A stretch of 64,000 bases of DNA from Pseudonocardia kujensis. Its GTDB lineage: Bacteria > Actinomycetota > Actinomycetes > Mycobacteriales > Pseudonocardiaceae. The translations under genes were made by a program, and so were the position numbers. Below the pieces are notes generated by a model. It searched no databases and had not been told where the DNA came from. It saw nothing but the letters and a program-made list of their open reading frames with translations. Where the stretch lies: positions 40,998-104,997 of the forward strand of contig NZ_JAJSOK010000023.1 in the NCBI RefSeq assembly GCF_021283305.1, written 5' to 3'. This document shows positions 40,795-50,530 of the stretch, piece after piece. Positions within the stretch are counted from its first letter, which is position 1; every line of letters starts with the position of its first letter.

Positions 40795-41568
40795 TCAGCC
40801 CTGGATGGCCTTCTGCAGCCAGTCCGAGGCGTTGACGTCGACCTTCGTGCCGTTGACGGCGATGGTCGGGGTGCCGAACTGGCCGTTGCTCTGCAGCGCC
40901 GGGGTGGCGGCCGCGGTGTTCGTGGCGTTCTCGATCAGCCCGGTGTTCGCCTGGGCCGCCACGCACTGGCCGAAGCCCGGGCCGGCGCCGAGGGCGGTGC
41001 CCTTGGCCGTCAGCTCGTCGTTGCTGAAGCCGGCACTGCCCTCCGCAGGCTGCTCGGCGTAGAGCTGGGCGTGGTAGGCCGGGAAGATACCGGCGTCGGC
41101 GGCACAGATGGCCGCGTTGGCGGCGCGGGTCGAGTAGCCGACGGGGTTGCTGGCGCGGTCCAGGATCGAGATCGCGTGGTAGTTGACCTTGATCTGGCCG
41201 GCGTTGAGCGCGGTCGTCAGCTGGTCCTTGTAGGTCGTCTCGAAGCGCTCGCAGTACGGGCAGAGGTAGTCCTCGTAGACGTCCACCGTCACCGGCGCCG
41301 CGGCCTGCCCTGCGGTGATGACCGCGCCGTCGCGCGCGACCGGGTAGTTCGCCGCCGGGGCGGCCGTCTCGGCCGCCTTGTTCTTCATCGTCACGACGAC
41401 CCCGACGACGATCGCCGCGATCACGACGACGGCCACGATCGTCAGCACCAGGCTCGTGCCGCTCAGCCCGCCCGGCCCCCGCCGCTTCGGGGTGATCCCC
41501 GCCGCACGCAGCCGGGCCTCGGCCGCGGCCTGCCGCCGCTTCCGGTCGCTGCGATCCGCTCCGCCCAC
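40795..41568 (-). CDS. Membrane-anchored DsbA-like thioredoxin-fold protein
   Basis: This protein has 257 residues. A basic cytoplasmic N-terminus (DRKRRQAAAEARLRAAG) is followed by one membrane helix at about 38-60. The extracellular DsbA/Thioredoxin_4 domain has the redox motif CPYC in VYEDYLCPYCERF and the cis-Pro loop FGTPTIAVNG. It oxidises or shuffles thiols of exported proteins. GTG at 41568 follows AGAGGAA and comes 1 base after the MauE-like stop, so it is preferred to the ATG at 41586. The pair with a MauE/DoxX-like protein is a common actinobacterial redox unit. Confidence 0.88.
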   Translation of the reverse strand: MGGADRSDRKRRQAAAEARLRAAGITPKRRGPGGLSGTSLVLTIVAVVVIAAIVVGVVVTMKNKAAETAAPAANYPVARDGAVITAGQAAAPVTVDVYEDYLCPYCERFETTYKDQLTTALNAGQIKVNYHAISILDRASNPVGYSTRAANAAICAADAGIFPAYHAQLYAEQPAEGSAGFSNDELTAKGTALGAGPGFGQCVAAQANTGLIENATNTAAATPALQSNGQFGTPTIAVNGTKVDVNASDWLQKAIQG

Positions 41569-41569
41569 G

Positions 41570-42070
41570 TCAGTTCCTCTCCGCACCCGAACCCGACGTG
41601 ACGAGGGGGCCGGCCAGCCTGTTCTCCACGGCGAGCAGCGTCCGCGGCCGCACGATCAGCCAGGCCGCCAGCAGCAGGAACCCGGTGTCGCGGAGGACCT
41701 CCTGGACGTACTGCGTCTGCCCGGGCGCCACCGCTCCGCCGCCCCCGAAGCAGCCGCAGTCGATGTTCAGCCCGCGCGCCCAGGCCTGGCTCACGCCGGC
41801 GACGAACACCAGCAGCAGCGCGGCCGAGAGGACCGCGACCACCCGGGTGCCGATCCCGAGCAGGAGCAGCAGGCCGAGCGCCAGCTCGAACCAGGGCAGC
41901 ACCCCGGCGACGACCGCGACGGCCTCCCGGGGCAGCACGTCGTAGGCCCGCACGGCGACGTACGTCTGCGCCGGGTCCACGGCCTTGAGCAGCCCCGACA
42001 CGAGCCAGACGGCCGCGAGCCCGAGCCGCGCGAGCGTGCCGACCCCGTCGAGAACACGGCCCCTCGTCAC
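41570..42070 (-). CDS. MauE/DoxX-like membrane protein
   Basis: This 166-residue protein has four membrane helices (starting near residues 13, 50, 78 and 128). The motif NIDCGCFGGGG between helices 3 and 4 carries two cysteines, as in MauE-type and VKOR-like proteins thought to pass electrons to a thioredoxin-fold partner. It is followed immediately by the DsbA-like gene. It probably keeps that partner in the right redox state, which is an inference from the pairing. Confidence 0.85.
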   Translation of the reverse strand: MTRGRVLDGVGTLARLGLAAVWLVSGLLKAVDPAQTYVAVRAYDVLPREAVAVVAGVLPWFELALGLLLLLGIGTRVVAVLSAALLLVFVAGVSQAWARGLNIDCGCFGGGGAVAPGQTQYVQEVLRDTGFLLLAAWLIVRPRTLLAVENRLAGPLVTSGSGAERN

Positions 42071-42114
42071 GCCGCGACCGTATCCGGGTCACCTGAGACC
42101 CGGGTGAGCGACTC

Positions 42115-43596
42115 TCAGAACTGCTCGCGCGCCGACTCCTGCTCGAGCACCGCGCCGAGGTCCTTCAGCCGGTTCATGCCCGCCACGGCCCGGGCGGTGC
42201 GGTTGTTGTCGGCCAGCAGGCCCTGGTGCCGGTGCACCCACTGCCAGTAGCCGGCGGTGAAGGGGCAGGCGTCGTCGCCGAGCCGCTTCCTCGGGTCGAA
42301 CGCGCAGCCGCGGCAGTGGTCGCTCATCCGGTCGAGGTAGGCGCCGCCCGACGAGTACGGCTTCGTCGCCATCTTCCCGCCGTCGGCGTGTTGGCTCATC
42401 CCGATGACGTTGGCGGGCATGACCCACTCGAAGCCGTCGACGAACGCGCTGCGGAACCACTCGTTGAGCTCGGCCGGCCGGTAGCCGCGCTGCAGAGCGT
42501 GGTTGCCCAGGACCATCAGCCGCGGGATGTGGTGCACCCAGCCGCGGTCCCGGACGCCCTGGAGCGCGCTGCGCAGGCAGGCCGCGGTGACGGCGTCGGC
42601 GTCGAGCTCGGCCCACCAGTCCGGCAGCGGGGTCCGGGCCCGCAGCGCGTTGCGCCGGGTGTAGCCCTTGCCGAAGTGCCAGTAGAGGTGCCAGACGTAC
42701 TCGCGCCAGCCGAGGATCTGCCGGACGAACCCCTCGACGCTCGGCAGGTCGACGTCCCCGTCACGGTAGGCCTGCTCGGCGGCGTGCACGGCCTCGAGCG
42801 GGTGCAGCACGCCGTGGTTCATCGGCACGGACAGCAGGGAGTGCGACATCGCCCAGTCCTGCTCGAGGATCGCGTCCTCGTAGGGCCCGAAGGTGCCGAG
42901 CCGGTGCCGGACGAAGTGCCGCAGGGCCTCGACGGCCTCGTCGCGGGTGATGGCGAACCAGCGCGGCCCGTCCCGCCCGACGGTCGGGTACCCGGCCTCG
43001 TCGAGGTCACGGCGGACCTCGTCGTCGATCCGGTCCTCCTTCGGCTGCCACGGTCCCTTCACCCGCAGCGTGCGCTCCCCCCTCGGCGGCGGCTCGCGGT
43101 TCTCGGGGTCGTGGTTCCAGCGCCCGCCGACCGGCTGGTCCCCGTCCATCAGCACGTCGAACCGCTCGCGCTGGGCGCGGTAGAAGTCCTCCATCCGGAA
43201 CCGGCCGCGCTCGCCCGCCCACTCCTCGAACTCCGCACGCGGGAGGGCGAAGGTCGGGGTGGGCAGGACGTCGGCGACGAGCCCGTCCTTGCGCAGCCGC
43301 TCGACGAGCTCGGCCGCGGCGAACGACGTCGGCGCGTGGACGACCACCGGCTCGCCCACCTGCTCGAGGGCCTCGCGGTAGGTGTCGGCGCGCACGTACC
43401 GGGCGCGGTCCCCCAGATCCGCGGCCAGGTGCCGCATCCCGGACAGTACGAGGTGCAGCTTCTGCCGGTGGAACCGCTTGCGGCGCAGCGCCCGGCCGGA
43501 CTCGACGAGCACCACCTCGCGGTCGCGCATCCCCTCCGTGCCGTGCACGTGGGGGCCGAGCTGGTCGGCGAAGAGCCAGAGCGGTTCCCGTCCCAT
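42115..43596 (-). CDS. Iron-sulfur cryptochrome/photolyase (FeS-BCP, PhrB-like)
   Basis: This protein has 493 residues. The N-terminal alpha/beta domain (LWLFADQLGPHV) binds the antenna cofactor in this class. The FAD domain includes WAMSHSLLSVPMNHGVLHP, FVRQILGWREYVWHLYW, MVLGNHALQRGY and WVMPANVIGMSQHADGG. The C-terminal cluster ligands are in DHCRGCAFDP and DDACPFTAGYW, the mark of FeS-dependent (6-4) photolyase-like proteins. It would repair UV lesions in light. It is a monocistronic leftward gene 60 bp from a divergent transporter. Confidence 0.92.
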   Translation of the reverse strand: MGREPLWLFADQLGPHVHGTEGMRDREVVLVESGRALRRKRFHRQKLHLVLSGMRHLAADLGDRARYVRADTYREALEQVGEPVVVHAPTSFAAAELVERLRKDGLVADVLPTPTFALPRAEFEEWAGERGRFRMEDFYRAQRERFDVLMDGDQPVGGRWNHDPENREPPPRGERTLRVKGPWQPKEDRIDDEVRRDLDEAGYPTVGRDGPRWFAITRDEAVEALRHFVRHRLGTFGPYEDAILEQDWAMSHSLLSVPMNHGVLHPLEAVHAAEQAYRDGDVDLPSVEGFVRQILGWREYVWHLYWHFGKGYTRRNALRARTPLPDWWAELDADAVTAACLRSALQGVRDRGWVHHIPRLMVLGNHALQRGYRPAELNEWFRSAFVDGFEWVMPANVIGMSQHADGGKMATKPYSSGGAYLDRMSDHCRGCAFDPRKRLGDDACPFTAGYWQWVHRHQGLLADNNRTARAVAGMNRLKDLGAVLEQESAREQF

Positions 43597-43654
43597 CCGA
43601 TCAGTGTCGGTTCGCCGCGGGGCGGTCGCGAGTCGACGGATTAGGCTTCGCGGC

Positions 43655-44383
43655 GTGAGCGATCCGGCTTTCGAGGCCGAGCTGGCCGAGCACCGGCAGG
43701 ACCACCGGCACCGCGACGTCTCCGGCGGCTGGTTGCGCGCGGCGACGTTCGGCGCGATGGACGGCCTCGTCACCAACATCGCGCTGATCGCGGGCGTCGG
43801 CGGTGGCGGCGCGGACCGGCAGGTGATCGTGCTGACCGGCATCGCCGGCCTGGTCGCCGGCGCCTTCTCGATGGCGCTCGGCGAGTTCGCCTCGGTGGGC
43901 ACCCAGAACGAGGCGATCGACGCCGAGGCGGAGGTCGAGCGTCGCGAGCTGGCCCGGCACCCGCGCGCCGAGCAGGCCGAGCTCGTCGACGAGTACCGCA
44001 AGCTCGGGCTGTCCGAGGAGACCGCCCGCCGCGTCGCCGAGGAGATCAGCGCGAACCCCGACATCGCGCTGCGCGTGCACGTCAGCCAGGAGCTGGGCGT
44101 CAGCATCGACGACAAGCCGTCGCCCTGGGTGGCGGCCGGGTCGTCGTTCCTCTGCTTCGCGATCGGCGGGATCATCCCGCTGCTGTCGTTCCTGTTCGGC
44201 TCCCCGTCGCTGCTGCTCGGGCTGGGCATCGGGGCGGTCGGGCTCTTCGTCGCCGGCGCCCTGTCCTCCCGCTTCACGGTGCGCACGTGGTGGGGCGGCG
44301 GCCTGCGGCAGTTGATGTTCGGCGCGATCGCCGCCGGCGCCACCTACCTCGTGGGCATGCTGATCGGTGTGACGGCCGGCTGA
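43655..44383 (+). CDS. VIT1/CCC1-family membrane transporter
   Basis: This protein has 242 residues from GTG. The pattern is that of the family: DVSGGWLRAATFGAMDGLVTNIALIAGV in helix 1, a second helix with AGAFSMALGEFASV, a charged loop with EYRKLGLSEETARRVAEEI, and three C-terminal helices. Relatives move iron or manganese across membranes. The cytoplasmic metal-binding loop is present but short. The direction of transport in bacteria is not established. Confidence 0.88.
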   Translation: MSDPAFEAELAEHRQDHRHRDVSGGWLRAATFGAMDGLVTNIALIAGVGGGGADRQVIVLTGIAGLVAGAFSMALGEFASVGTQNEAIDAEAEVERRELARHPRAEQAELVDEYRKLGLSEETARRVAEEISANPDIALRVHVSQELGVSIDDKPSPWVAAGSSFLCFAIGGIIPLLSFLFGSPSLLLGLGIGAVGLFVAGALSSRFTVRTWWGGGLRQLMFGAIAAGATYLVGMLIGVTAG

Positions 44384-44441
44384 CCCGCGGGTGTGACAGG
44401 CTGGTCGCCGGCATGCCCGCACCGCACGTCAGGAGAACGCC

Positions 44442-45146
44442 GTGACCGCTGAGGTCCCGCTCGAGGGGCTCGGCGCGCAAAGCCTGGTCGAGCTCGCCCT
44501 CGACCGGATCCGCGGCGACATCCTGCGCGGGGCCATCGGGCCCGGCGAGCGGCTGGTGGAGGAGCAGCTGACCCGGCGGTTCGGGATCAGCCGCGCCCCG
44601 GTGCGCGAGGCGTTGCGGCTGCTCGGCCAGCAGGGCCTCGTCGAGCACCTTCCCCGCCGCGGGGTCCGGGTGGCGGAGCTGTCGGCGCGCGACATGACCG
44701 AGCTGTTCGGGCTCCGGGACGCCCTCGAGCGCTACGCCGTGGAGACCGCGCTCGGCGGGGGCGCCCGGCCCGACCCGGAGAAGCTCGCGGTGCTCGAGCG
44801 GGCGGTCGAGCGGATCGAGCGGGCGGCGAGCTCCGACGAACACGGCGAGCACGACGACCACGCCGCCGTCGACCGCGCCGAGGCGCACCGCGAGTTCCAC
44901 CTCGCCCTGGTCGCGCTCGCGGGTCATCGGCACCTGCTCCGGGTCTACGAGCCGGTGATCATGCAGCTGCAGCTCTACATGGCCGCCAACATGCGCCGCG
45001 AGGCCGAGCAGCGCTCCCCCGCCGAGGGCGCACACCGGCACCGGCACCTGTACGAGGCCGTGGCCTCGGGCGACGCCCAGGCGGTTCTCACCGCACTGGC
45101 GAGCCACGGCGCCCGGACCTACCTCCGCCCCGAGCTCGAACCCTGA
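44442..45146 (+). CDS. GntR-family regulator, FCD subfamily, of the ureide operon
   Basis: This protein has 234 residues from GTG with AGGAGA 7 bases ahead. The winged helix (FGISRAPVREALRLLGQQGLV) is followed by an FCD domain with REFHLALVALAGH and HRHLYEAVASGD. It lies upstream of, and co-oriented with, the allophanate hydrolase operon. A TGTCGACA palindrome just before that operon's start is a plausible operator. Confidence 0.88.
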   Translation: MTAEVPLEGLGAQSLVELALDRIRGDILRGAIGPGERLVEEQLTRRFGISRAPVREALRLLGQQGLVEHLPRRGVRVAELSARDMTELFGLRDALERYAVETALGGGARPDPEKLAVLERAVERIERAASSDEHGEHDDHAAVDRAEAHREFHLALVALAGHRHLLRVYEPVIMQLQLYMAANMRREAEQRSPAEGAHRHRHLYEAVASGDAQAVLTALASHGARTYLRPELEP

Positions 45147-45149
45147 CCG

Positions 45150-45500
45150 TCAGGGCCTCAGCTCGTCGATCAGGTTGAAGGGGTCGCGGCCGCCACCCGG
45201 CCGCGCCGAAGCCGGCCTCGCGCGCGAGCGCACACGTCGGCGCCGGTCCGGCCTGGTTGCCCAGCCACGCCTGCGGCGGACCCGACAGGCCGCTCGACAG
45301 GCAGACGTACACCGAGGCGGCGGCGAACACCTTCCCGAGCGGGTTGAGCCCCTCCGCGACGGTGTCCCACGCCATCGGCTCCACGAGCATCACGATGCCC
45401 CCGTCGGCCAGCGCGGCCCGGACGGCCCGCAGGGCGCCGACCGGATCGGGCATGTCGTGCAGGCAGTCGAAGAAGGCGATGAAGTCGTGAGAAATGCGTA
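45150..45500 (-). pseudogene. C-terminal remnant of a class I SAM-dependent methyltransferase
   Basis: The minus strand reads DFIAFFDCLHDMPDPVGAL, ADGGIVMLVEPMAWD, then LNPLGKVFAAASVYVCL and ALAREAGFG. This matches the last third of winged-helix-linked methyltransferases. Shifting frames then lead to DPFNLIDELRP before the stop. The N-terminal HTH and SAM-binding GxGxG parts are missing. The remnant fills the 426-bp space between the regulator and the ureide operon. Confidence 0.7.
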
Positions 45501-45553
45501 CGGACGGCAGGCCTAACACAGCCGTAACGCACGACACCTTCCCCTGACACCAA

Positions 45554-45565
45554 ACTGTCGACAAT
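45554..45565. promoter_or_regulatory. TGTCGACA palindrome before the ureide operon
   Basis: ACTGTCGACAAT lies 8 bases before the allophanate hydrolase GTG. The perfect 8-bp core inside a near-palindrome resembles FCD-type GntR operators, and the neighbouring FCD regulator is the obvious candidate to bind it. Confidence 0.4.
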
Positions 45566-45572
45566 CGACCGG

Positions 45573-46931
45573 GTGCAGACAGCGACTGCGGCCTCCTCGA
45601 CGGGGGTGCTCGGCCTCCGAACGGCCTACCGCGCGGGCACGTTCCGTCCACGCGAGGTGGTCGACGCCGTGCTGGGGAGGATCGCCGAGCGGGGCGACGA
45701 CGCGGTGTGGATCAGCGTCACGCCGGCCGCCGAACTGCGGGAACGCGCCGCCGAGCTGGAGGACCTCGACCCGGCGGCGCTGCCGCTCTACGGCGTCCCG
45801 GTCGCGGTCAAGGACAACATCGACGTCGCCGGCCTCCCCACCACGGCCGCCTGCCCGGCCTTCTCCCGGACCCCGACCGTCGACGCCGGCGCGGTGCGCC
45901 GGCTGCGCGAGGCCGGCGCGGTCGTCGTCGGGAAGACGAACCTCGACCAGTTCGCCACCGGGCTCAACGGGGGCCGCTCCCCCTACGGCGCGCCGGAGAG
46001 CGTGTTCGGCGGGGACCTGATCTCCGGCGGGTCCAGCTCGGGCAGCGCGGTGGCGGTCGCGGCCGGGATCGTGCCGGTCGCCCTGGGCACGGACACCGCC
46101 GGGTCCGGGCGGGTGCCCGCGGCGCTCAACGGCGTCGTCGGGCTCAAGCCGACCCGCGGGCTCGTCGGGGCCTCCGGGGTGGTGCCGGCCTGCCGGTCGC
46201 TCGACTGCGTCAGCGTCTTCACCCGGGACACGGCCGACGCGGCCGCCGTGCTGCGGGTCCTCGCCGGCCCGGATCCCGACGACCCGTGGTCCCGCACCGG
46301 CACCCCCCTGCCGCGCGGCCTGACCCTCGCGGTCCCCGAGGACCTCGACTTCGAGGGCGACGCGGGCATGCGCACGGCGTTCGAGGCCGCGGCCGATGCC
46401 GCCGTGGCCCGGTCGACCGGGTTCGTCCGGACGTCCGTGGGCCCGCTGCGCGAGGCCGGGGACCTGCTCTACGGCGGGCCATGGGTGGCCGAGCGGCTCG
46501 CCGTCCTGCAGGACTTCCTCGCCGCCCACCCCGACGGCGTCCTGCCCGTCACCCGCGCGGTGATCGAGCGGGGTGCCGGGTTCTCCGCGGTCGACGCCTT
46601 CCGTGCGCAGTACCGGCTGCAGGAGCTGAAGGCCTGGACCGACCGGCTGTTCGCGACCGCCGACCTCCTGCTGCTGCCCACCGTGCCGACGACGTTCACC
46701 CGCGCCGAGCTGGCCGCGGAGCCGGTCGCCCGCAACCTCGTCCTCGGCCGCTACACGCAGTTCACGAACCTGCTCGATCTCGCCGCCCTCGCCGTCCCCG
46801 CCGGCACGACGGCGGACGGCCGCCCCTGTGGGGTCACGCTCGTCGGTCCCGCCTTCTCGGAGGACCGGCTGCTCGCCGCGGCCGCAGCGCTCGTGCCCAC
46901 CCCTGTCCCGTCCACTCCGGAGGTCCCGTGA
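45573..46931 (+). CDS. Allophanate hydrolase, amidase domain (AtzF-like)
   Basis: This protein has 452 residues. It is an amidase-signature enzyme with the complete Lys80, Ser154 (cis) and Ser178 triad ([27 protein letters not shown]), at spacings that equal those in known Atz[19 protein letters not shown] is the allophanate hydrolase fingerprint. It hydrolyses allophanate toward ammonia and CO2. Full-length AtzF has a C-terminal domain of about 130 residues that is missing here and appears as a separate gene at 50527. Its stop overlaps the next GTG. Confidence 0.88.
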   Translation: MQTATAASSTGVLGLRTAYRAGTFRPREVVDAVLGRIAERGDDAVWISVTPAAELRERAAELEDLDPAALPLYGVPVAVKDNIDVAGLPTTAACPAFSRTPTVDAGAVRRLREAGAVVVGKTNLDQFATGLNGGRSPYGAPESVFGGDLISGGSSSGSAVAVAAGIVPVALGTDTAGSGRVPAALNGVVGLKPTRGLVGASGVVPACRSLDCVSVFTRDTADAAAVLRVLAGPDPDDPWSRTGTPLPRGLTLAVPEDLDFEGDAGMRTAFEAAADAAVARSTGFVRTSVGPLREAGDLLYGGPWVAERLAVLQDFLAAHPDGVLPVTRAVIERGAGFSAVDAFRAQYRLQELKAWTDRLFATADLLLLPTVPTTFTRAELAAEPVARNLVLGRYTQFTNLLDLAALAVPAGTTADGRPCGVTLVGPAFSEDRLLAAAAALVPTPVPSTPEVP

Positions 46932-47674
46932 CAACCGACATGCACGCACGTCCCGACCGGACCGCTCCACCGCGGACCGCCGTGCTCGGACCCGTGGCCG
47001 CCCGGCCCTACGCCTGGCCGTACGACGGCGCGGTCCCCGCGTCGAGGACGGCCCTGATCTGCATCGACTGGCAGGTCGACTTCTGCGGGCCGGGCGGCTA
47101 CGTGGACCGGATGGGCTACGACATCGCCCTGACGAGGAAGGGTCTCGGGCCCACCGCGCGGCTGCTGCAGCACGCCCGCGAGACCGGCATGCTCGTGATC
47201 CACACCCGCGAGGGCCACGCACCCGACCTCTCCGACCTGCCCGCCAACAAGCGCTGGCGGTCGAAGCAGATCGGGGCGGAGATCGGCTCCCCCGGACCGG
47301 CCGGCCGCATCCTGGTCCGGGGCGAACCGGGGTGGGAGATCGTCCCGGAGGTCGCGCCGGCCCCCGGCGAGGTGCTGATCGACAAGCCGGGCAAGGGCGC
47401 GTTCTACGCGACGCAGCTCGACCTCGTCCTCCGGTCCAACGGCATCACGCACCTCCTGCTGACCGGCATCACCACGGACGTCTGCGTGCACACCACCATG
47501 CGCGAGGCGAACGACCGCGGCTACGAGTGCCTGGTCCTCTCCGACTGCACCGGCGCCACCGACCCGTCCAACCACGACGCCGCCCTGCACATGGTGACCA
47601 TGCAGGGCGGGGTCTTCGGCGCCGTCGGGACCGCCGACGCCGTCGTCGAGGCGACCACCTGGAGCACCCCGTGA
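46928..47674 (+). CDS. Isochorismatase-family cysteine hydrolase, biuret-hydrolase-like (first)
   Basis: This protein has 248 residues from GTG. The triad Asp47 ([10 protein letters not shown]), Lys153 (IDKPGKGAF) and Cys186 (TDVCVHTT) is spaced exactly as in BiuH (106 and 33 residues apart). [19 protein letters not shown] text ([10 protein letters not shown]) is typical of biuret and ureidoacrylate amidohydrolases. It would release ammonia from a ureide to give allophanate, the substrate of the gene before it. The GTGA overlap couples it to both neighbours. Confidence 0.85.
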   Translation: MTTDMHARPDRTAPPRTAVLGPVAARPYAWPYDGAVPASRTALICIDWQVDFCGPGGYVDRMGYDIALTRKGLGPTARLLQHARETGMLVIHTREGHAPDLSDLPANKRWRSKQIGAEIGSPGPAGRILVRGEPGWEIVPEVAPAPGEVLIDKPGKGAFYATQLDLVLRSNGITHLLLTGITTDVCVHTTMREANDRGYECLVLSDCTGATDPSNHDAALHMVTMQGGVFGAVGTADAVVEATTWSTP

Positions 47675-48360
47675 TCCCCGCAACGATCTCGGTCGACGCC
47701 GCACCCGGCGCCTTCACCTTCGAGCCCGCCAGCACCGCCCTGGTGATCATCGACATGCAGCGGGACTTCTGCGAGCCCGGCGGGTTCGGTGAGACCCTGG
47801 GCAACGACGTGTCGCTGCTCCGCAGCGTGATCCCGCCCCTGCAGCAGGTCCTCGCCACCGCCCGGGCACTGGGAATGACCGTGATCCACACGCGGGAGGG
47901 GCACGTCCCGGACCTGTCCGACTGCCCGCCCGCCAAGCTGAACCGCGGCAACCCGACGCTGCGGATCGGCGACCCCGGGCCCAAGGGCCGGATCCTGGTC
48001 CGCGGCGAGTACGGCCACGACATCATCGACGAACTGGCCCCGCTGCCCGGCGAGCCCGTCGTCGACAAGCCGGGGAAGGGCTCCTTCCACGGCACGGAGT
48101 TCGGCGCCCTGCTGCGCGACAGGGGCATCACCAGCCTGGTCGTCGCGGGCGTGACCACCGAGGTCTGCGTGCACACCACCGTCCGGGAGGCCAACGACCG
48201 CGGCTACGAGTGCCTCGTGCTCTCCGACTGCACCGGTTCGTACTTCCCGGAGTTCCACCGCGTCGCGCTGGAGATGGTCGCCGCCCAGGGCGGGATCTTC
48301 GGCTGGGTCGCGGACTCCACCGCCCTGCTCGAAGCCCTCACGCGGGAGGCCGTCGCATGA
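47671..48360 (+). CDS. Isochorismatase-family cysteine hydrolase, biuret-hydrolase-like (second)
   Basis: This protein has 229 residues and is a clear paralog of the preceding gene: Asp28, Lys133 and Cys166, the same IHTREGH and VCVHTT blocks, and the same [17 protein letters not shown] tail. It lacks the first 20 residues. Two tandem copies may have different ureide substrates or form a hetero-oligomer. It starts with GTG overlapping the previous stop, and its own stop overlaps the permease ATG. Confidence 0.85.
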   Translation: MIPATISVDAAPGAFTFEPASTALVIIDMQRDFCEPGGFGETLGNDVSLLRSVIPPLQQVLATARALGMTVIHTREGHVPDLSDCPPAKLNRGNPTLRIGDPGPKGRILVRGEYGHDIIDELAPLPGEPVVDKPGKGSFHGTEFGALLRDRGITSLVVAGVTTEVCVHTTVREANDRGYECLVLSDCTGSYFPEFHRVALEMVAAQGGIFGWVADSTALLEALTREAVA

Positions 48361-50051
48361 CCACGACCGAAGCAGCCCCACAGCCGATGAAGCTCTCCTG
48401 GTGGGCGTCCGGTGACACCAACGCCTTCTTCGGCCTCGGCTTCAACACCCTGGTCAACGTCCTGACCCTGTCCGGCCTCTGCCTCGGTGTGGTCAAGATC
48501 CCGGGCGCCGACGTGTTCGGGGTGATCCTGCCGGCGCTGGGCGTCCAGCTGCTGATCGGCAACGTCTACTACACCTACCTCGCCCGCCGGCTCGCGCGCC
48601 GCGAGGGCCGCACCGACGTCTGCGCGATGCCCTACGGCCCCTCCGTGCCGCACATGTTCATCGTCGTCTTCGTGATCATGCTGCCGATCTACCTGCAGAC
48701 GAAGGACCCGCTCACGGCCTGGGCCGCCGGCCTGGCCTGGTCGTTCATCATCGGGCTCATCGTGCTGCTCGGGGCGTTCGTCGGGCCGTGGATCCGGAAG
48801 TACACGCCGCAGGCGGCGATGCTGGGCACCCTCGCCGGCGTCTCGATCGCGTTCATCTCGATGCGGCCGGCGGCGCAGATGTTCGAGGCGCTGTGGATCG
48901 CGCTGCCGGTCATGGTGATCATCCTGATCGGCTTCTTCACCGACCTGAAGCTGCCCGGGAACATCCCGGTCGGGCTCGCCGCCCTGCTCGTCGGCACCGC
49001 GATCGGATGGATCGGCGGGTACATGTCGGCGCCCGACGTCGGCGCGGCCGCGCAGAACATCGCCCTGTCCCTGCCCACCGGCAGCTTCACGCGGCTCGGC
49101 GAGGGCCTGACCGACGTCGCCCCGCTGCTCGCCACCGCGATCCCGCTGGGCATCTACAACTTCACCGAGGGCATGACCAACGTCGAGTCCGCGGCGGTCG
49201 CGGGCGACGAGTACAACCTGCGCGCGATCCTCGCCGCGGACGGCGTCGGTGCGGTCGTCGGCTCGGTCCTCGGCTGCCCCTTCCCGCCCGCCGTGTACAT
49301 CGGCCACCCCGGCTGGAAGGCCGCCGGCGGCCGCACGACGTACTCGCTGGCGTCGGGCGTCGTGATCGCGCTGATGTGCTTCCTCGGCCTGTTCTCGCTG
49401 CTCGGCGCGCTGTTGCCGACTCCGGCGATCGTGCCGATCCTGCTCTACATCGGGCTGCTGATCGGCGCGCAGGCCTTCCAGGAGACCCCGCGTCGGCACG
49501 CCGTCGCGGTCGTCATCGCGATCATCCCGAACATCGCGTCGTGGGCGGCCGGGCTGATGAACAACGCCCTGTCCGCGGCCGGGACGACCGCGCAACAGGT
49601 CGGTGAGGAGGCCCTGACCGGGGCCGGGCTCGTCTACCACGGCACCGTGCTGCTGGGCGGCGGCGCGATCCTCGCCGGGATGGTGCTGGGCTCCATCACG
49701 GTGTTCGTCATCGACAAGAACTTCTTCGCCGCGGCCGTCTACTCCGCGATCGGCGCGGTGCTCGGCTTCATCGGGCTCATCCACGCCGAGCAGGTCGGCT
49801 GGGACGTGGGCGGGCAGATCGCGCTCGGGTACCTGTTCGCCGCGGTGCTGCTGGCCGGGTTCGGGCTGGCCATGCGCCGGCGCGGGGCCGTCGGCGACGG
49901 GGTGCGCGAGGACCAGCCGGTCGCTGCGGACCTCGTCGGCGCCGAGCCCGGCGAGGGCGTCCCGGCCCCGCGCGAGGGCGAGCCTGCCCCGGCCGGCACC
50001 GCCCCCGCCGACTCGGGGCCCGACGGCCGCGGACGCCCGGCGTCGGCGTGA
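48357..50051 (+). CDS. Nucleobase/ureide permease (NCS2/AzgA-like)
   Basis: This 564-residue protein has about 12-13 membrane helices. [20 protein letters not shown], the [11 protein letters not shown] turn, [20 protein letters not shown] and [12 protein letters not shown] recall the xanthine/uracil (NCS2, AzgA-like) fold. The last ~70 residues are a Pro/Gly/Ala-rich cytoplasmic tail. It probably imports the ureide or nucleobase that the operon degrades. ATGA overlap on the left and GTGA overlap on the right tie it into the operon. Confidence 0.83.
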   Translation: MTTTEAAPQPMKLSWWASGDTNAFFGLGFNTLVNVLTLSGLCLGVVKIPGADVFGVILPALGVQLLIGNVYYTYLARRLARREGRTDVCAMPYGPSVPHMFIVVFVIMLPIYLQTKDPLTAWAAGLAWSFIIGLIVLLGAFVGPWIRKYTPQAAMLGTLAGVSIAFISMRPAAQMFEALWIALPVMVIILIGFFTDLKLPGNIPVGLAALLVGTAIGWIGGYMSAPDVGAAAQNIALSLPTGSFTRLGEGLTDVAPLLATAIPLGIYNFTEGMTNVESAAVAGDEYNLRAILAADGVGAVVGSVLGCPFPPAVYIGHPGWKAAGGRTTYSLASGVVIALMCFLGLFSLLGALLPTPAIVPILLYIGLLIGAQAFQETPRRHAVAVVIAIIPNIASWAAGLMNNALSAAGTTAQQVGEEALTGAGLVYHGTVLLGGGAILAGMVLGSITVFVIDKNFFAAAVYSAIGAVLGFIGLIHAEQVGWDVGGQIALGYLFAAVLLAGFGLAMRRRGAVGDGVREDQPVAADLVGAEPGEGVPAPREGEPAPAGTAPADSGPDGRGRPASA

Positions 50052-50530
50052 CCGGGCTGCTGCCCGGGTTCTCCGGACCGTCCGCCGCAGGGGCGGGGGC
50101 ACACGCCCCCGCGGCGGGCACCTCCGGCGCCGCGGATCCGCGGGTCGACCAGCCGGAGGTGGTGGCCGGTGTCCGCACCGTGTTCGAGCGCTACGAGCGG
50201 GCCCTGCGGGAGGCCGACGTCGCCACCCTGACCGAGCTGTTCTGGGCCGACCCGCGCTGCGTCCGCTACGGGGTGGCCGACCGGCAGCACGGCGCGGAGG
50301 AGATCGCGGCGTGGCGCCGGGCGCACCCCGGCGTCCCGCCCGGCCGGACCCTGTCGGAGACCGTGGTGCTCGCCGTCGGCGAGGCGACGGCGGTGGTCAG
50401 CACGCTGTTCGGCTACCCCGGCCGAGCGACCGAGGGCCGCCAGACGCAGACCTGGGTGCGGTTCCCCGGGCTCGAGGGCCACGGCGGCTGGCGAATCGTC
50501 GCGGCGCACGTGTCCGAGGTGCCTCGGTGA
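50048..50530 (+). CDS. AtzH-like (DUF3225) protein
   Basis: This 160-residue protein has an unordered Ala/Pro/Gly-rich start (1-35), then an NTF2/SnoaL-like domain with VFERYERALREADVATL, LFWADPRCVRYGVAD and the TQTWVRFPG strand. It matches the AtzH/HpxZ group, which acts with allophanate hydrolase in cyanuric-acid-type pathways or in oxalurate breakdown. Position between the permease and the detached AtzF C-terminal domain supports such a role. Confidence 0.83.
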   Translation: MTGLLPGFSGPSAAGAGAHAPAAGTSGAADPRVDQPEVVAGVRTVFERYERALREADVATLTELFWADPRCVRYGVADRQHGAEEIAAWRRAHPGVPPGRTLSETVVLAVGEATAVVSTLFGYPGRATEGRQTQTWVRFPGLEGHGGWRIVAAHVSEVPR

